Below are positions 1-8,444 of a stretch of DNA of 43,325 bases, one piece after another (position 1 is the first letter of the stretch; each line of letters opens with the position of its first letter). The position numbers and the translations under genes are program-made. Below the pieces are notes generated by a model. That model had not been told where the DNA came from. It saw only the letters and a program-made list of their open reading frames with translations, and did not search any database. This stretch comes from UBA2233 sp002347965 [NCBI: Nitrospirae bacterium UBA2233] (GTDB lineage Bacteria; UBA2233). Location of the stretch: positions 85,317 to 128,641 of the forward strand of contig DDYN01000005.1 of the NCBI GenBank assembly GCA_002347965.1. The letters are read 5' to 3'.

Positions 1-67
1 ACGCCGCCTCTACGCCGGCATGCCCTCCCCCGACAACGACCGCGTGCTCAAGCTTGTCCCTGTTCAT
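1..67 (-). CDS. mnmG: tRNA uridine-5-carboxymethylaminomethyl synthesis enzyme MnmG (5' fragment)
   Basis: Only the first 22 codons are present; the gene runs off the left edge. The translation starts MNRDKLEHAVVVGGGHAGVE, which contains the N-terminal FAD-binding Rossmann signature GGGHAG followed by the VEAA typical of MnmG/GidA. MnmG works with MnmE to modify U34 of tRNAs that read NNA/NNG codons. Its ATG overlaps the TGA stop of mnmE in an ATGA, so the two partners are translationally coupled. The order yidC-mnmE-mnmG is a common bacterial arrangement and supports the call despite the short fragment. Confidence 0.85.
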   Translation of the reverse strand, partial: MNRDKLEHAVVVGGGHAGVEAA

Positions 68-1413
68 TTTCCTACGCAGAACGTGGCGAACAACCCTTCC
101 ATCAACTCGAAATCTAGAATTTTTCCGCTGATACGGTCAATGCAGGAGACGGCATCCAAAAGCTCTTGAGACACGGCCTCCAGCGCCATCCCTTTTTTCA
201 GCCCATCGATCGCCCGCAAGACATGGCCAATGGCATGCCGAAGGGATTCTTGCTCGAACCCACCCAGCGCGAATACCTCTTCTTTCGAGAGCGCTTCGAG
301 CTGCTCAAGCCGTCCTGTCAAAAGCTTTTTTAGCGCATCCATTCCTTCCCCGCTCTTAGCGCTCACAAACAGGTCGAAGGAATCGCGCGGGAGCTCGGGA
401 GACCAAAGCAAGTCTTTTTTGGAACCGACGACCAATCGCCCCACAGCCTTGCCCTCTAAGGCTTCGAACGCGGCTTTCTTGCTTGTTACATCCACAAGGT
501 GGATGACAAACGAGGCTTCCCGGAGCAGCTCGTGGGTTTTTTCGACGCCTAACCGCTCAACCGGGTCGCTGGGACTATTAGACAACCCGGCTGTATCTAT
601 TAGCAGCACCTCGTATGGGCCAAGCCGAAGGCTCGCTTCCAAAAAGTCGCGGGTTGTGCCTGGAGTCGGCGTGACGATGGATCGCTCCTTACCCAAAAGA
701 GCGTTAAAAAGGCTCGATTTGCCGGCATTAGGCGCCCCAACGATCACGATCCGGAACTCTCCGGCTAGCCCTTTCGGCCCCTTAGTGAGCGTTTCCAGGC
801 TTTCGACCACGCCCAAAAGAAGGTTGCTTAGCGAGCTCTCCTCTAGCGTCCCCTCTTCGAGTTCGATCTCCCCTTCGATGTCGACGATCGAACCCACAAG
901 CGTTCCCCTGGCAGCATCGAGTCGCGCCGAAAACTCGCCCCCTAGGCGCTTCCTTGCCTGGATCAGCGCAAAAGGGTTTCCAGACTGGGCCATCGCTTTG
1001 ATGGCAAGCGCCTTGGTAAGATCAATCCTGCCGTTAAGAAAGGCCCTTTGACTGAACTCTCCGGGCAGGGCCTGTCTGGCCCCTTGCTCGATTAGTTTCC
1101 CGAGGATAGAGGTCAGGTTGGCAACGCCGCCGTGCCCGAAGACCTCGACCATTCGCTCACCCGTGAAGCTCCGGCCTTCCGCGTAGAAAACAACGAGAAC
1201 TTCATCCATGAGTTCGGCCGTCCTTGGGTCGACGAACGTCGTCCGATACGTCCTTCTTGGGCTAGGCGCCTTCGGGGAAGTGGCAAGACAAGGCCCGACG
1301 AGTTCCCAGCTCTCCTTGCCAGACAGACGGACGATGCCGATTGCCGCATCTACTAGACCCGTCGCAATGGCCGCTATTACGCCTGTGCGGGCAAAGGCCT
1401 GTTCTTTTGCCAC
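64..1413 (-). CDS. mnmE: tRNA modification GTPase MnmE
   Basis: This 449-residue protein has normal family length. MnmE is the GTPase partner of MnmG and installs the cmnm5/nm5 group on wobble U34 of tRNA. The N-terminal folate-binding domain begins near VIAAIATG. The central G domain shows the P-loop GAPNAGKSS, PGTTRD, DTAG and SKKD (in place of NKxD). The protein ends with the family-specific FCVGK, whose Cys is essential in E. coli. The start is GTG at 1413, because no other ATG/GTG/TTG lies between it and the conserved N-terminus. This makes it overlap the end of yidC by 37 bases. No clear ribosome site is visible, so translation probably depends on yidC read-in. Confidence 0.97.
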   Translation of the reverse strand: MAKEQAFARTGVIAAIATGLVDAAIGIVRLSGKESWELVGPCLATSPKAPSPRRTYRTTFVDPRTAELMDEVLVVFYAEGRSFTGERMVEVFGHGGVANLTSILGKLIEQGARQALPGEFSQRAFLNGRIDLTKALAIKAMAQSGNPFALIQARKRLGGEFSARLDAARGTLVGSIVDIEGEIELEEGTLEESSLSNLLLGVVESLETLTKGPKGLAGEFRIVIVGAPNAGKSSLFNALLGKERSIVTPTPGTTRDFLEASLRLGPYEVLLIDTAGLSNSPSDPVERLGVEKTHELLREASFVIHLVDVTSKKAAFEALEGKAVGRLVVGSKKDLLWSPELPRDSFDLFVSAKSGEGMDALKKLLTGRLEQLEALSKEEVFALGGFEQESLRHAIGHVLRAIDGLKKGMALEAVSQELLDAVSCIDRISGKILDFELMEGLFATFCVGK

Positions 1414-2972
1414 TGTCTGAAGAACAAAAGGTGGGCGATCGAAAGGATATTGCTGAACAAATAGTACAACACGAGCCCTGAAGGCAGGCTCAAGAAGATG
1501 AACGTGAACACGATGGGCATAAGCAGCATCATCCGCTGTTGGGTAGGGTTCGTGTTCTGCTGGTTTGGGGTAAGAAGCTGGAGGGCGATCATCGAGACCC
1601 CCATCAACAAGGGCGTGACCAGGTAAGGGTCTTTGGCCGAGAGGTCATGAATCCACCAAAAGAAGGGGGCATGACGAAGCTCGACCGTGTTGATCAGCGT
1701 GTAGTAGAACGCGAAGAACACGGGGATCTGAATAAACGTCGGCAAACAACCGCCCAAAGGGTTCACCTTATGGGCCTTGTAAAGCGCCATAGTTTCCTGG
1801 CTTAGGCGGGTCCTGTCGTTCTTGTACCGCTCCTGCAGCGCTCGGATTTTTGGCTGCAGCTCCGTCATCTTTCGCATAGATTGGTAGCTCTGATGCGTAA
1901 GGGGGGCTAGAAGCAGCTTGAGCAGCACCGTTACCGCGATGATCGCCAACCCCCAGTTGCCGAGGAGCTTGTGGAAGAACTTCAACGTGACCAAAAGTGG
2001 CCTGCCCAAAAAACCAAACATGCCGAAATCGACGACCCGAACGAGGTCGTGTCCTTGAGCCTTCAGGACATCGTAGGCCTTTGGGCCCATGAATAGGGTT
2101 AGGTCGCGGGCAAGGGCACTCTCTCCGGATGCAGGGTCAAACAAGGGAACGCTCAGGACAAACCCGTGTGCATTAAGGGGGATCAACCGTACCTCCAGGA
2201 ATGGCCGAGAATCGTCGATCAAGGCCTGGAAGAAGAACTTGTCTCCAAACCCAACCCAGGGGAACGGGCCTTGAACCTCCTTGGTCTCCTTGAGCTTAGC
2301 CAGAGGAACATTCGTAAGCTTCTTGCCAACGAGCCCCTGGAAGCTAGAGAGGTGGTAACGATCCTTCCCCTCCTCCTTGGTCGTCCCGAAAGGCCAGAGT
2401 ACAACTACAGGGGCTTGCAGCCGATACCCGGCCTCTTTGGTGATGCCGATAGAAAACGAATACCCACGAGGAGGAATTTCGTACACGGTACGCAACCCAT
2501 CGAACACCAGCTCAACCTTTGCGCCGCCTGCATCTTGGAGGACTGCAACCTTGCCGGGCATCAGCCGTTTGAACCCGCCTTGGGTCGCGTACGCGAGTAC
2601 CGGAGAAGCAAGCATTCCTCGGCCTATATGGGCAAGGTCTACCATAGGGGAATCCCCACGAAGATCTTCCTGGTAACCTTTGAGAAGGGCATGGCGGATG
2701 GCACCCGTCTGCTGGCCTACGCCCAATTTTAAATCCGAGGTTTCGAGCCACAACATGGGCTCATCCGGCACCCTTAAGGACGTTAAAACTTCGCCTGCTG
2801 GCGAGTCCGGTAGGGCTGCCGAGGGTTCCTTTGGTACAGCCTGACCGCTTTGGGCGGCCTTCGTACGATCGTCCGCAGTTCGGGTTACAGGAAGCATTCG
2901 ACTCGACAAGCGCTGCCAAAAGATAAGGACGAGTACTGACAAGACTAGCGCGAGAATCAGGCGTTTTTCCAT
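1377..2972 (-). CDS. yidC: Membrane protein insertase YidC
   Basis: This is a 531-residue insertase/chaperone of the inner membrane that acts alone or with SecYEG. It has an N-terminal transmembrane anchor (residues about 4-21), a long periplasmic P1-type domain up to about residue 330, and the conserved C-terminal five-helix core from about 340 to 515. The core includes SMRKMTELQPKIRALQERYK, with the conserved Arg of the hydrophilic groove, and the PLGGCLP motif. The large periplasmic domain is typical of Gram-negative YidC. The gene lies 10 bases downstream of yidD in the rpmH cluster. The C-terminal coding region overlaps the start of mnmE. Confidence 0.98.
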   Translation of the reverse strand: MEKRLILALVLSVLVLIFWQRLSSRMLPVTRTADDRTKAAQSGQAVPKEPSAALPDSPAGEVLTSLRVPDEPMLWLETSDLKLGVGQQTGAIRHALLKGYQEDLRGDSPMVDLAHIGRGMLASPVLAYATQGGFKRLMPGKVAVLQDAGGAKVELVFDGLRTVYEIPPRGYSFSIGITKEAGYRLQAPVVVLWPFGTTKEEGKDRYHLSSFQGLVGKKLTNVPLAKLKETKEVQGPFPWVGFGDKFFFQALIDDSRPFLEVRLIPLNAHGFVLSVPLFDPASGESALARDLTLFMGPKAYDVLKAQGHDLVRVVDFGMFGFLGRPLLVTLKFFHKLLGNWGLAIIAVTVLLKLLLAPLTHQSYQSMRKMTELQPKIRALQERYKNDRTRLSQETMALYKAHKVNPLGGCLPTFIQIPVFFAFYYTLINTVELRHAPFFWWIHDLSAKDPYLVTPLLMGVSMIALQLLTPNQQNTNPTQQRMMLLMPIVFTFIFLSLPSGLVLYYLFSNILSIAHLLFFRQWQKNRPLPAQA

Positions 2973-2982
2973 GCGACTATCC

Positions 2983-3219
2983 TCAACAAAGCTTTTGGGG
3001 GACTGGATCCGCCCCTCCTGGGTGGAGGGGATGACAGCGAGCGATCCGAAGGGCCGCTAAGACGCCCCCTCGAACCACTCCATAATCTTGGATTACCTGT
3101 AATGCGTAGGACGAACAGCTCGGTACAAACCGGCATCTTGGCTTTAAGGCGGGCGAAAGGAGGTTTCGATATCCACTAATAAACCACAGGGCAAACCTCT
3201 GGAAAATCCCCAAGCGCAT
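2983..3219 (-). CDS. yidD: Membrane protein insertion efficiency factor YidD
   Basis: This 78-residue protein carries the YidD pattern: an amphipathic N-terminal helix, then RNLLSPALKPRCRFVPSCS with conserved Cys residues, and the end CHPLHPGGADPVP. YidD assists YidC in inserting membrane proteins. I chose the ATG at 3219 because it gives the family-like start [13 protein letters not shown] and is preceded by GAGCAGG; an upstream in-frame ATG at 3246 would add nine poorly conserved residues. The chosen start lies 44 bases inside the 3' end of rnpA, an unusually long but plausible overlap in this cluster. Confidence 0.92.
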   Translation of the reverse strand: MRLGIFQRFALWFISGYRNLLSPALKPRCRFVPSCSSYALQVIQDYGVVRGGVLAALRIARCHPLHPGGADPVPQKLC

Positions 3220-3589
3220 GCCCTGCTCTTTCGGGCTTGAGAACACCCATTAGCTCCTTTTCGACATCCTGAAGGCAGAGCCCGTCAACGCCCCGCTTGG
3301 CCAAAAAGACCACATCTTCACCAGGGCTAAACCAACCTTTGTGAAGCCTAAAGGCCTCCCGAAGCAACCGTTTCGCCCGGTTTCTCTCGTAGGCATTGCC
3401 TACTTTCCGAGAAGCGATGAGCCCGAGCCTAGGTAAAGCTCCCTCTCGAAAGGCGGGTGCGCAAAGCCGAAACACGACTACATGCCTTGCAACCCGCTTT
3501 TCCCCGCGATCAAGAACTCGCTGGATTTCCGAGCGCCTTGTCAATCGGGCCGATTTTGGCAAGCGAAAATCTGGCTTACCTACGCTCAT
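3176..3589 (-). CDS. rnpA: Ribonuclease P protein component
   Basis: This 137-residue basic protein is the protein subunit of RNase P, which removes 5' leaders from precursor tRNAs. The diagnostic RNR motif is present in [13 protein letters not shown] (about residues 69-81), preceded by the SRKVGNA strand that contacts RNA. Its ATG lies 14 bases inside rpmH, and its 3' end overlaps yidD by 44 bases, so it is embedded in the cluster at both ends. The C-terminus is slightly longer than the E. coli protein and not conserved. Confidence 0.96.
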   Translation of the reverse strand: MSVGKPDFRLPKSARLTRRSEIQRVLDRGEKRVARHVVVFRLCAPAFREGALPRLGLIASRKVGNAYERNRAKRLLREAFRLHKGWFSPGEDVVFLAKRGVDGLCLQDVEKELMGVLKPERAGHALGDFPEVCPVVY

Positions 3590-3725
3590 CCGAAACGCTT
3601 AGGTGCTTTCTGCCCTTGGCGCGCCTTCTAGCAAGCACAGCCCGGCCAGAGCGTGTCTTCATCCGCGCTCGAAACCCGTGCGTCCTGAGCCGCTTGACCA
3701 CGTGCGGCTGATACGTTCGCTTCAT
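3576..3725 (-). CDS. rpmH: 50S ribosomal protein L34
   Basis: This short 49-residue basic protein is L34 of the large ribosomal subunit. The translation begins [18 protein letters not shown] and continues with [20 protein letters not shown], essentially the family consensus. The ATG at 3725 follows AAAGGAG at a spacing of about 8. The protein carries a few extra residues (SVSDERR) beyond the usual 44-47, because its last codons are read in another frame as the start of rnpA. It is the first protein gene downstream of the tRNA-Thr gene. Confidence 0.97.
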   Translation of the reverse strand: MKRTYQPHVVKRLRTHGFRARMKTRSGRAVLARRRAKGRKHLSVSDERR

Positions 3726-3803
3726 CGCCAACGCTCCTTTAGTTTTCTTCGCATCGTACTCTTACTTTTTGGCCGAATTGGGGGCGGTAACCCTGCTCGT
3801 CCA

Positions 3804-3878
3804 TGGAGCCGATGGGGGGATTTGAACCCCCGACCTACTGATTACGAATCAGTTGCTCTCCCGCTGAGCTACATCGGC
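3804..3878 (-). tRNA. thrT: tRNA-Thr (anticodon CGT), CCA encoded
   Basis: The minus strand folds into a standard cloverleaf. The acceptor arms are GCCGATG and CATCGGC, the D arm is GCTC..GAGC, and the anticodon stem CTGAT/ATCAG encloses the loop TTCGTAA with anticodon CGT. The T arm is GGGGG-TTCAAAT-CCCCC. The discriminator base is T and CCA is encoded. It would read the ACG codon. It lies about 78 bases upstream of rpmH on the same strand. Confidence 0.97.
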
Positions 3879-3901
3879 CCTTCGCTTGGAGGTACCTTTG
3901 A

Positions 3902-3930
3902 ACTGTAGACTATCACGTTTCTTCTTCCAA
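3902..3930 (-). promoter_or_regulatory. Candidate sigma70-type promoter for tRNA-Thr/rpmH cluster
   Basis: On the minus strand TTGGAA is followed after 17 bases by TACAGT. The predicted start near 3895 lies about 17 bases before the tRNA 5' end, a normal leader length. This is pattern matching only. Confidence 0.45.
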
Positions 3931-4022
3931 GGAAAGGTTTTTGATTCATACAGACGTAGGACCTAATTCTCGCCTTTCAGGTTTTTTCTCCTCCGTAGCG
4001 CTCATGATGCATAGTGTATGTA

Positions 4023-4051
4023 TTGACATGAGGAGTAATGTAGTATACAGA
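4023..4051 (+). promoter_or_regulatory. Candidate sigma70-type promoter for the outer-membrane gene pair
   Basis: A perfect -35 box TTGACA (4023-4028) is followed by TATACA at 15 bases or TACAGA at 17 bases, in the most AT-rich stretch of this part of the window. A strong ribosome site AAAGGAGGA lies at about 4073-4080, seven bases before the ATG at 4088. Confidence 0.6.
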
Positions 4052-4087
4052 TAATTTAAGTAAATAATCATAAAGGAGGATGCCATT

Positions 4088-4999
4088 ATGAGGCGATTGC
4101 TCGGAATCTTCGTTTCCTTCGTGCTTTTTTGTGTCCCCTCTTTGGCGCACGCGTTCAACCTCGCCTCCGAGGGGTACTCCGGTTTCTACATCAACCCTAC
4201 CTACCACATCGCCGATTCTAAGGTGAAACTCGGCCAGGCCGCTTGGCAACGCATAGGCCTTCCGGTCTTGGGCTTCCATTACGCCACGCTCGGCGGCAAA
4301 GACTTCAACGACGGCGGGTTGGGGGACGGCGACCTCCTTTGGTTCAACGTTACGGAGGGCCTGTTCGACAGGCTCGAGGTCGGCTACAGCTACCTCGTGT
4401 TCAACCATGATACGGGGTGGGTCATGACGCCTTCGCTCGACAAAAACTTCCACATCTTCCACACAAAGCTCGCCCTGATCAAGGAGGGCGAACGGGCAAG
4501 CTGGATGCCAGGCTTAAGCTTCGGGTTTATCTACAGGACGATCGACAACGGGGGCAGGCGTTTGAACGGGCCAAAGCTTGGCCTGGAGGGGTATCCTAAC
4601 GTGAAGGACTCCGGGTCGGATTACTACTTCCAGGTCGGAAAAACCATCACCTTCCTCCCTTGGCCGACGATCGTGTCGGCCGGCATGCGCTCGACCACGG
4701 CGGAGTTGAACGGGCTTCTAGGGTTCGGCAATGAACGAGAGGAGGTGTTCGAGGGTTCGATCGCCGTCGTCCCTTTGGTCTACAGGGGAAAACAGCTCAT
4801 CGTCGGCTACGAGCACAAGCAACAGCCCAAGTACGACGACTGGTTCAGCGTGTTCGCGGCGCTCGTCTGGAACGAACACCTAACCCTTTCCGTCGGGTTT
4901 GCGGACTTGGGTAATGCCAAGCCCCTGAAGGGGTTAGGGGTCAATAACGGTCTCAACGTACACCATCAGGCCGTCATGGGCATCACCTACCAGTTCTAG
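4088..4999 (+). CDS. Predicted outer-membrane beta-barrel protein, DUF3034-like
   Basis: This 303-residue protein has a clear signal peptide (MRRLLGIFVSFVLFCVPSLAHA, cleavage near residue 22). The rest consists of alternating amphipathic strands, and the protein ends in YQF, a C-terminal aromatic typical of outer-membrane barrels. Segments such as LFDRLEVGYSYLVF, WMPGLSFGFIYR and LIVGYEHKQQP resemble the DUF3034 family as I know it; the assignment is by recognition, not by alignment. It has its own promoter and a strong ribosome site, and is followed after 58 bases by a second barrel-like gene. The function is unknown. A channel or an outer-membrane adhesion/assembly role is possible. Confidence 0.6.
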   Translation: MRRLLGIFVSFVLFCVPSLAHAFNLASEGYSGFYINPTYHIADSKVKLGQAAWQRIGLPVLGFHYATLGGKDFNDGGLGDGDLLWFNVTEGLFDRLEVGYSYLVFNHDTGWVMTPSLDKNFHIFHTKLALIKEGERASWMPGLSFGFIYRTIDNGGRRLNGPKLGLEGYPNVKDSGSDYYFQVGKTITFLPWPTIVSAGMRSTTAELNGLLGFGNEREEVFEGSIAVVPLVYRGKQLIVGYEHKQQPKYDDWFSVFAALVWNEHLTLSVGFADLGNAKPLKGLGVNNGLNVHHQAVMGITYQF

Positions 5000-5057
5000 G
5001 TCATTGCCAAAGGATTTCCAGGAGTGATAGGCTAGGGCAAAAAAATGGTCCGCCAGC

Positions 5058-6566
5058 TTGCTCAGGCCTATCGCTCTACCCCTTTTTATAGGAACCCTAC
5101 TTTTCGCGAGCAGAGTCCTCGCCCTCGAAGCCGACCTAACCGGCAGGCTGGAGCAGCGGTTCGGCATCCGGATGAACGCCAACACGCCCTCCGAAAATCC
5201 TTCGACCGAGCTCAAGCTCAACCCCTCCATCATCTTTTCTCCGGACGCAAAGATCGAATCAGAAATCAAGACGGGTTACGACGGCAACATCCTTCATTCA
5301 TCCACAGAGAAAAGCCCCTTCCTTAAGCCGTTCTCTGTGTACGAAACCCAGCCGGGTTACCTCGACGTCAACGAATTCTACCTAGACCTCTTTTTTAAGG
5401 ACTTTGACGTCCGGGTCGGAAAGCAAAAGATCAGCTGGGGCGTTCTAGACGAATACCAGCCGACGGACCTTTTCAACCCTGAAGACTACAGCCGCTTCAT
5501 CGAGCTCCCGGAGGCCGACCGAAAAATCGGCATTCCTGCCTTAAGGGTCGACGCCTACAGCCTGCCTGTGTTCGAGCTGGAGTGGGTGTTTGCGCCCGTG
5601 TTTTTCCCGTACCGGCTGTCTGCGCCGGGGAATCGCTTTTTTCCTTCCCTACTGGATGTAGCAAAGGACCTGAGGGGGTATTTCCAGGGGGACCCGTTCC
5701 TCTCTGGATTCTCCGTACAGCAGAACCTCCGCGGCTGGGGTAAGGAAGGGGCGCTTTCTTCTTTCAGCACCGGTTTCAGGCTTTCAAAGCACGTGGCAGG
5801 GTTCGACACGCACCTATACTACTTTACCGGGCTCGACCCTTTTCCCGTGTTCAGCGCAGACGTAGGGGCCACGACTCGGCTTTTCCCGTCGGGCGGGCTT
5901 TATCGCTCGCTGGTAGACCTTGACCTCTACCCTACCTCCACGCGCATACACATGTTCGGAACCGACCTGACAAAGAGCGTTGGAGACGCGACGCTTCGGT
6001 TCGAATGGGCATTCTTCCACGGAAGACCGTACAACCGAGACGTATACAAGGACTTAGAAGGGCCATTCTGGCGAAACGACTACGCGCGCCAACTCGTCCG
6101 AGGTGCGATCGACGGCCTACTAGACGAACACTCGCTCGGATCAAAGACCCGAATCGAGGTGCCCGACATCGTGAAGAAAAAAGATAGCATTTCTTGGGGC
6201 GTCGGGCTGGACTATCTCCTTCCTAAAAAGTTTCTTCTTTTGCCTTCCGGATCCTTCCTTTCGGGCCAGTTTATGCAGGACGTCATCTTGGCCCATGGCG
6301 ACGACCTTTTTTCCGAACCTACCAAGCACAGGGTTAGCCTCGGCCTTCGAACGAGCTTTCTGGACGGAAGGGTCGAATGCAACCCTCAGGGTTTGTACCA
6401 GGTCGAAAACAAGGCTTATGTAGGGAGTTTGGAGCTTATCTATAAGTACAAGCCCTGGCTCCAGCTTGTGGGCACGTGTTTCTTCGTGGGCGGCGACCCA
6501 TCCGATACGATCGGCGAGTTCAGGGACATGGACGAAGCGACGTTTATGGTTCGTTACTTGTTTTAA
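5058..6566 (+). CDS. Predicted outer-membrane porin-like protein (DUF1302-type pattern)
   Basis: This 502-residue protein starts at TTG 5058, the only start codon between an in-frame stop at 5028 and the signal peptide LRPIALPLFIGTLLFASRVLA. The mature part reads as beta strands and ends VRYLF, again a terminal Phe. The segment RVGKQKISWGVLDEYQPTDL followed by NPEDYSRF resembles the GRQ..WG....NP pattern of DUF1302/alginate-export-type barrels. No good ribosome site precedes the TTG, and an ATG at 5045 is out of frame, so the start is uncertain. The 3' end overlaps rsmA on the other strand by 23 bases. The substrate is unknown. Confidence 0.6.
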   Translation: MLRPIALPLFIGTLLFASRVLALEADLTGRLEQRFGIRMNANTPSENPSTELKLNPSIIFSPDAKIESEIKTGYDGNILHSSTEKSPFLKPFSVYETQPGYLDVNEFYLDLFFKDFDVRVGKQKISWGVLDEYQPTDLFNPEDYSRFIELPEADRKIGIPALRVDAYSLPVFELEWVFAPVFFPYRLSAPGNRFFPSLLDVAKDLRGYFQGDPFLSGFSVQQNLRGWGKEGALSSFSTGFRLSKHVAGFDTHLYYFTGLDPFPVFSADVGATTRLFPSGGLYRSLVDLDLYPTSTRIHMFGTDLTKSVGDATLRFEWAFFHGRPYNRDVYKDLEGPFWRNDYARQLVRGAIDGLLDEHSLGSKTRIEVPDIVKKKDSISWGVGLDYLLPKKFLLLPSGSFLSGQFMQDVILAHGDDLFSEPTKHRVSLGLRTSFLDGRVECNPQGLYQVENKAYVGSLELIYKYKPWLQLVGTCFFVGGDPSDTIGEFRDMDEATFMVRYLF

Positions 6567-7362
6567 AAGGCTGTAACGCATCGGCCAGCATTACTAGCTC
6601 TTCGGGGGAAAGCTCTTCTGGCCGCTTAGAAAGGTCTGTCGACAACCCGCCAGCCCCTTCGAGGCTTAAGCTCTCGAGGGCCTCCTTGTAGCCCAACCGC
6701 CGAAGCGTGGCACGGAGGGTTTTTCTTCGCGATTGGAACAAATGCCTCAACAGCAAGGAAAAGTAGCCGACATTCTTGGGGAAAACCTTCGGGGTCGGAT
6801 AGGGGTCGAATACGAGCACCATCGCATCGACTTTGGGGCTGGGTGAAAACGCTCCTTTCGGAACAAACAGCCCTTTTTCGATAGAAGAATAAAGCTGGCT
6901 GAACACCGACAGGAGCCCGTAAGCTTTGCTGGAGGGCTTCGCCATAATCCTCTCGGCCACCTCTTTTTGGAACATCAACACCATGCGTTCAACCCAAAAC
7001 GATTGCTCGAGCAACGTCATGAGAATGGGCGCTTGCGCGTAGAAAGGCAAGTTTGACACGACGGATGCCCGTTCGCCTTCTTTGAGCAACGTGCCGAGCG
7101 AAAACGCCCTCGCGTCCCCTTCAAAAACCTCCACCCCCAAAAGCTCGAAACGCCCTTTCAGCCGAGGTATGAGCTTGGGGTCGCGCTCGATCAAAACAAG
7201 ACGGCGGCATTTCGAGACGAGCGCTTCCGTAAGGCTTCCCTTTCCAGGGCCGATCTCCACCACCGTGCCAAACGGGCCTTCCCCCAAGCATGCAACGATC
7301 TTTCGGGCAAGCTCGGGGTGCCTTAGGAAATGCTGGCCGAGCGGGGGCTTTTTGTTCGTCAT
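6544..7362 (-). CDS. rsmA: 16S rRNA (adenine1518/1519-N6)-dimethyltransferase RsmA
   Basis: This 272-residue SAM-dependent enzyme dimethylates A1518 and A1519 in helix 45 of 16S rRNA. It shows the N-terminal LGQHFLRHP, the SAM-binding EIGPGKGSLTE (about residues 36-46), an acidic ERD at the end of strand 2, and the catalytic motif IV SNLPF, where most members have NLPY. The ATG overlaps the TGA of tsaD in an ATGA, so the pair is translationally coupled. The C-terminus runs 23 bases into the end of the convergent barrel gene. Confidence 0.96.
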   Translation of the reverse strand: MTNKKPPLGQHFLRHPELARKIVACLGEGPFGTVVEIGPGKGSLTEALVSKCRRLVLIERDPKLIPRLKGRFELLGVEVFEGDARAFSLGTLLKEGERASVVSNLPFYAQAPILMTLLEQSFWVERMVLMFQKEVAERIMAKPSSKAYGLLSVFSQLYSSIEKGLFVPKGAFSPSPKVDAMVLVFDPYPTPKVFPKNVGYFSLLLRHLFQSRRKTLRATLRRLGYKEALESLSLEGAGGLSTDLSKRPEELSPEELVMLADALQPFKTSNEP

Positions 7363-8369
7363 CTTGGAATATCGAGCGTGTCCGTTTCGTCATGGCCCTT
7401 GCCGAGCCAAACAAGCCCGGCTCTCGCGATCATGGCTCCGTTGTCGGTGCAGAGATCTGGGGGCGGGAACAGTATTCGAACCGTCAAACCCTTGAAAACG
7501 GCCTGTTCTTGGAGCATCTGCCTTAACCTCCTTGAAGCTGCCACGCCTCCACAGACGACGAACGTGCGAAGGGAAGCCTGCTCGGTAAGCCGAAACACCC
7601 GTTTCACGAGACTTTCGAGGACGGCATCGAGGTAGGCTGCACCGGCCGTTTGGGCGAGCTCCGAGATGGGAGCATCTCCTCTTGTGCGTTCAAGATAGAA
7701 GGCAAGCGCGGTTTTGAGGCCGCTAAAGCTGAAAGAAAGGGGCTTTCCGGGGATGCACGGCCTTGGAAACGCGACGCCTAGCGGCCTTAGCACCTCCATC
7801 CCTACCTTGTCGAGTGCGGGGCCTCCAGGGTAGGGAAAACCGAGCAGCTTCGCCCCCTTGTCCAGTGCTTCTCCCGCAGCATCGTCTCGCGTCTCCCCAA
7901 GCACGCGGATGCTGCCTTCTTTTTCGAACACCCCTATCTGCGTGTGCCCCCCGGACGCAACGAGGTATCCAAACGGCGGGGTAAGCTCCGGATAGGCCAA
8001 GAACGCGGCATAGATATGGCCTTCAACATGGTCAACGCCGACAACGGGAACATCCAACCCTACACCCAGCCCCTTAGCAAACGCGATGCCGATGCCAAGG
8101 CAGCCTGAAAGCCCAGGCCCCCGGGTTACGGCAATTCCGGCAACTTGCTCCGGGTAGACGTGCCCGGCATCGAGGGCAGCCCGGTATACGCCACGGATAC
8201 GGGACATGTGCTCTCTTGCGGCCATTTCAGGGACAACCCCGCCATAGCGCGCGAATACCGAGGCCTGGGAGCTCACGATGTTCGCGAGCATCCTTCCTCG
8301 AGGGTTTACTATGCCCACCGAGGTTTCATCGCACGACGTGTCAATCCCTACGACAACGGAACGATCCAT
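7359..8369 (-). CDS. tsaD: tRNA N6-adenosine threonylcarbamoyltransferase TsaD
   Basis: This 336-residue protein transfers the threonylcarbamoyl group to A37 of ANN-decoding tRNAs as part of the TsaBDE system. It begins MDRSVVVGIDTSCDETSVGI, has the metal-binding HVEGH motif, an ASGGHTQ segment, and later KGAKLLGFPYPGGP and CGGVAASRRLR. The ATG at 8369 gives the family-typical start. A TTG at 8408 is also in frame, but it overlaps a candidate -10 box and would add 13 unconserved residues. The gene is divergent from ffh and coupled to rsmA. Confidence 0.97.
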   Translation of the reverse strand: MDRSVVVGIDTSCDETSVGIVNPRGRMLANIVSSQASVFARYGGVVPEMAAREHMSRIRGVYRAALDAGHVYPEQVAGIAVTRGPGLSGCLGIGIAFAKGLGVGLDVPVVGVDHVEGHIYAAFLAYPELTPPFGYLVASGGHTQIGVFEKEGSIRVLGETRDDAAGEALDKGAKLLGFPYPGGPALDKVGMEVLRPLGVAFPRPCIPGKPLSFSFSGLKTALAFYLERTRGDAPISELAQTAGAAYLDAVLESLVKRVFRLTEQASLRTFVVCGGVAASRRLRQMLQEQAVFKGLTVRILFPPPDLCTDNGAMIARAGLVWLGKGHDETDTLDIPR

Positions 8370-8407
8370 GGCATGCTCAACTCTTGATTTTACGGTTGAT
8401 TCGTGCA

Positions 8408-8437
8408 AATATAGGAAGAACTAGGTTGCTTTAGCAA
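8408..8437 (-). promoter_or_regulatory. Candidate promoter for tsaD-rsmA
   Basis: On the minus strand TTGCTA (8437-8432) is followed after 18 bases by TATATT (8413-8408). The predicted transcript start near 8401 leaves about 32 bases before the tsaD ATG at 8369, which also argues against the TTG start at 8408. Confidence 0.5.
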
Positions 8438-8444
8438 AAGAAGT

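Noticed and set aside
230-1051. 273-codon plus-strand open frame
   Set aside because: It lies antisense inside mnmE, has low-complexity Ser/Arg composition and no recognisable domain.
3603-3908. 101-codon plus-strand open frame over the tRNA
   Set aside because: It is antisense rpmH plus the reverse of the tRNA-Thr gene, a known source of false proteins.
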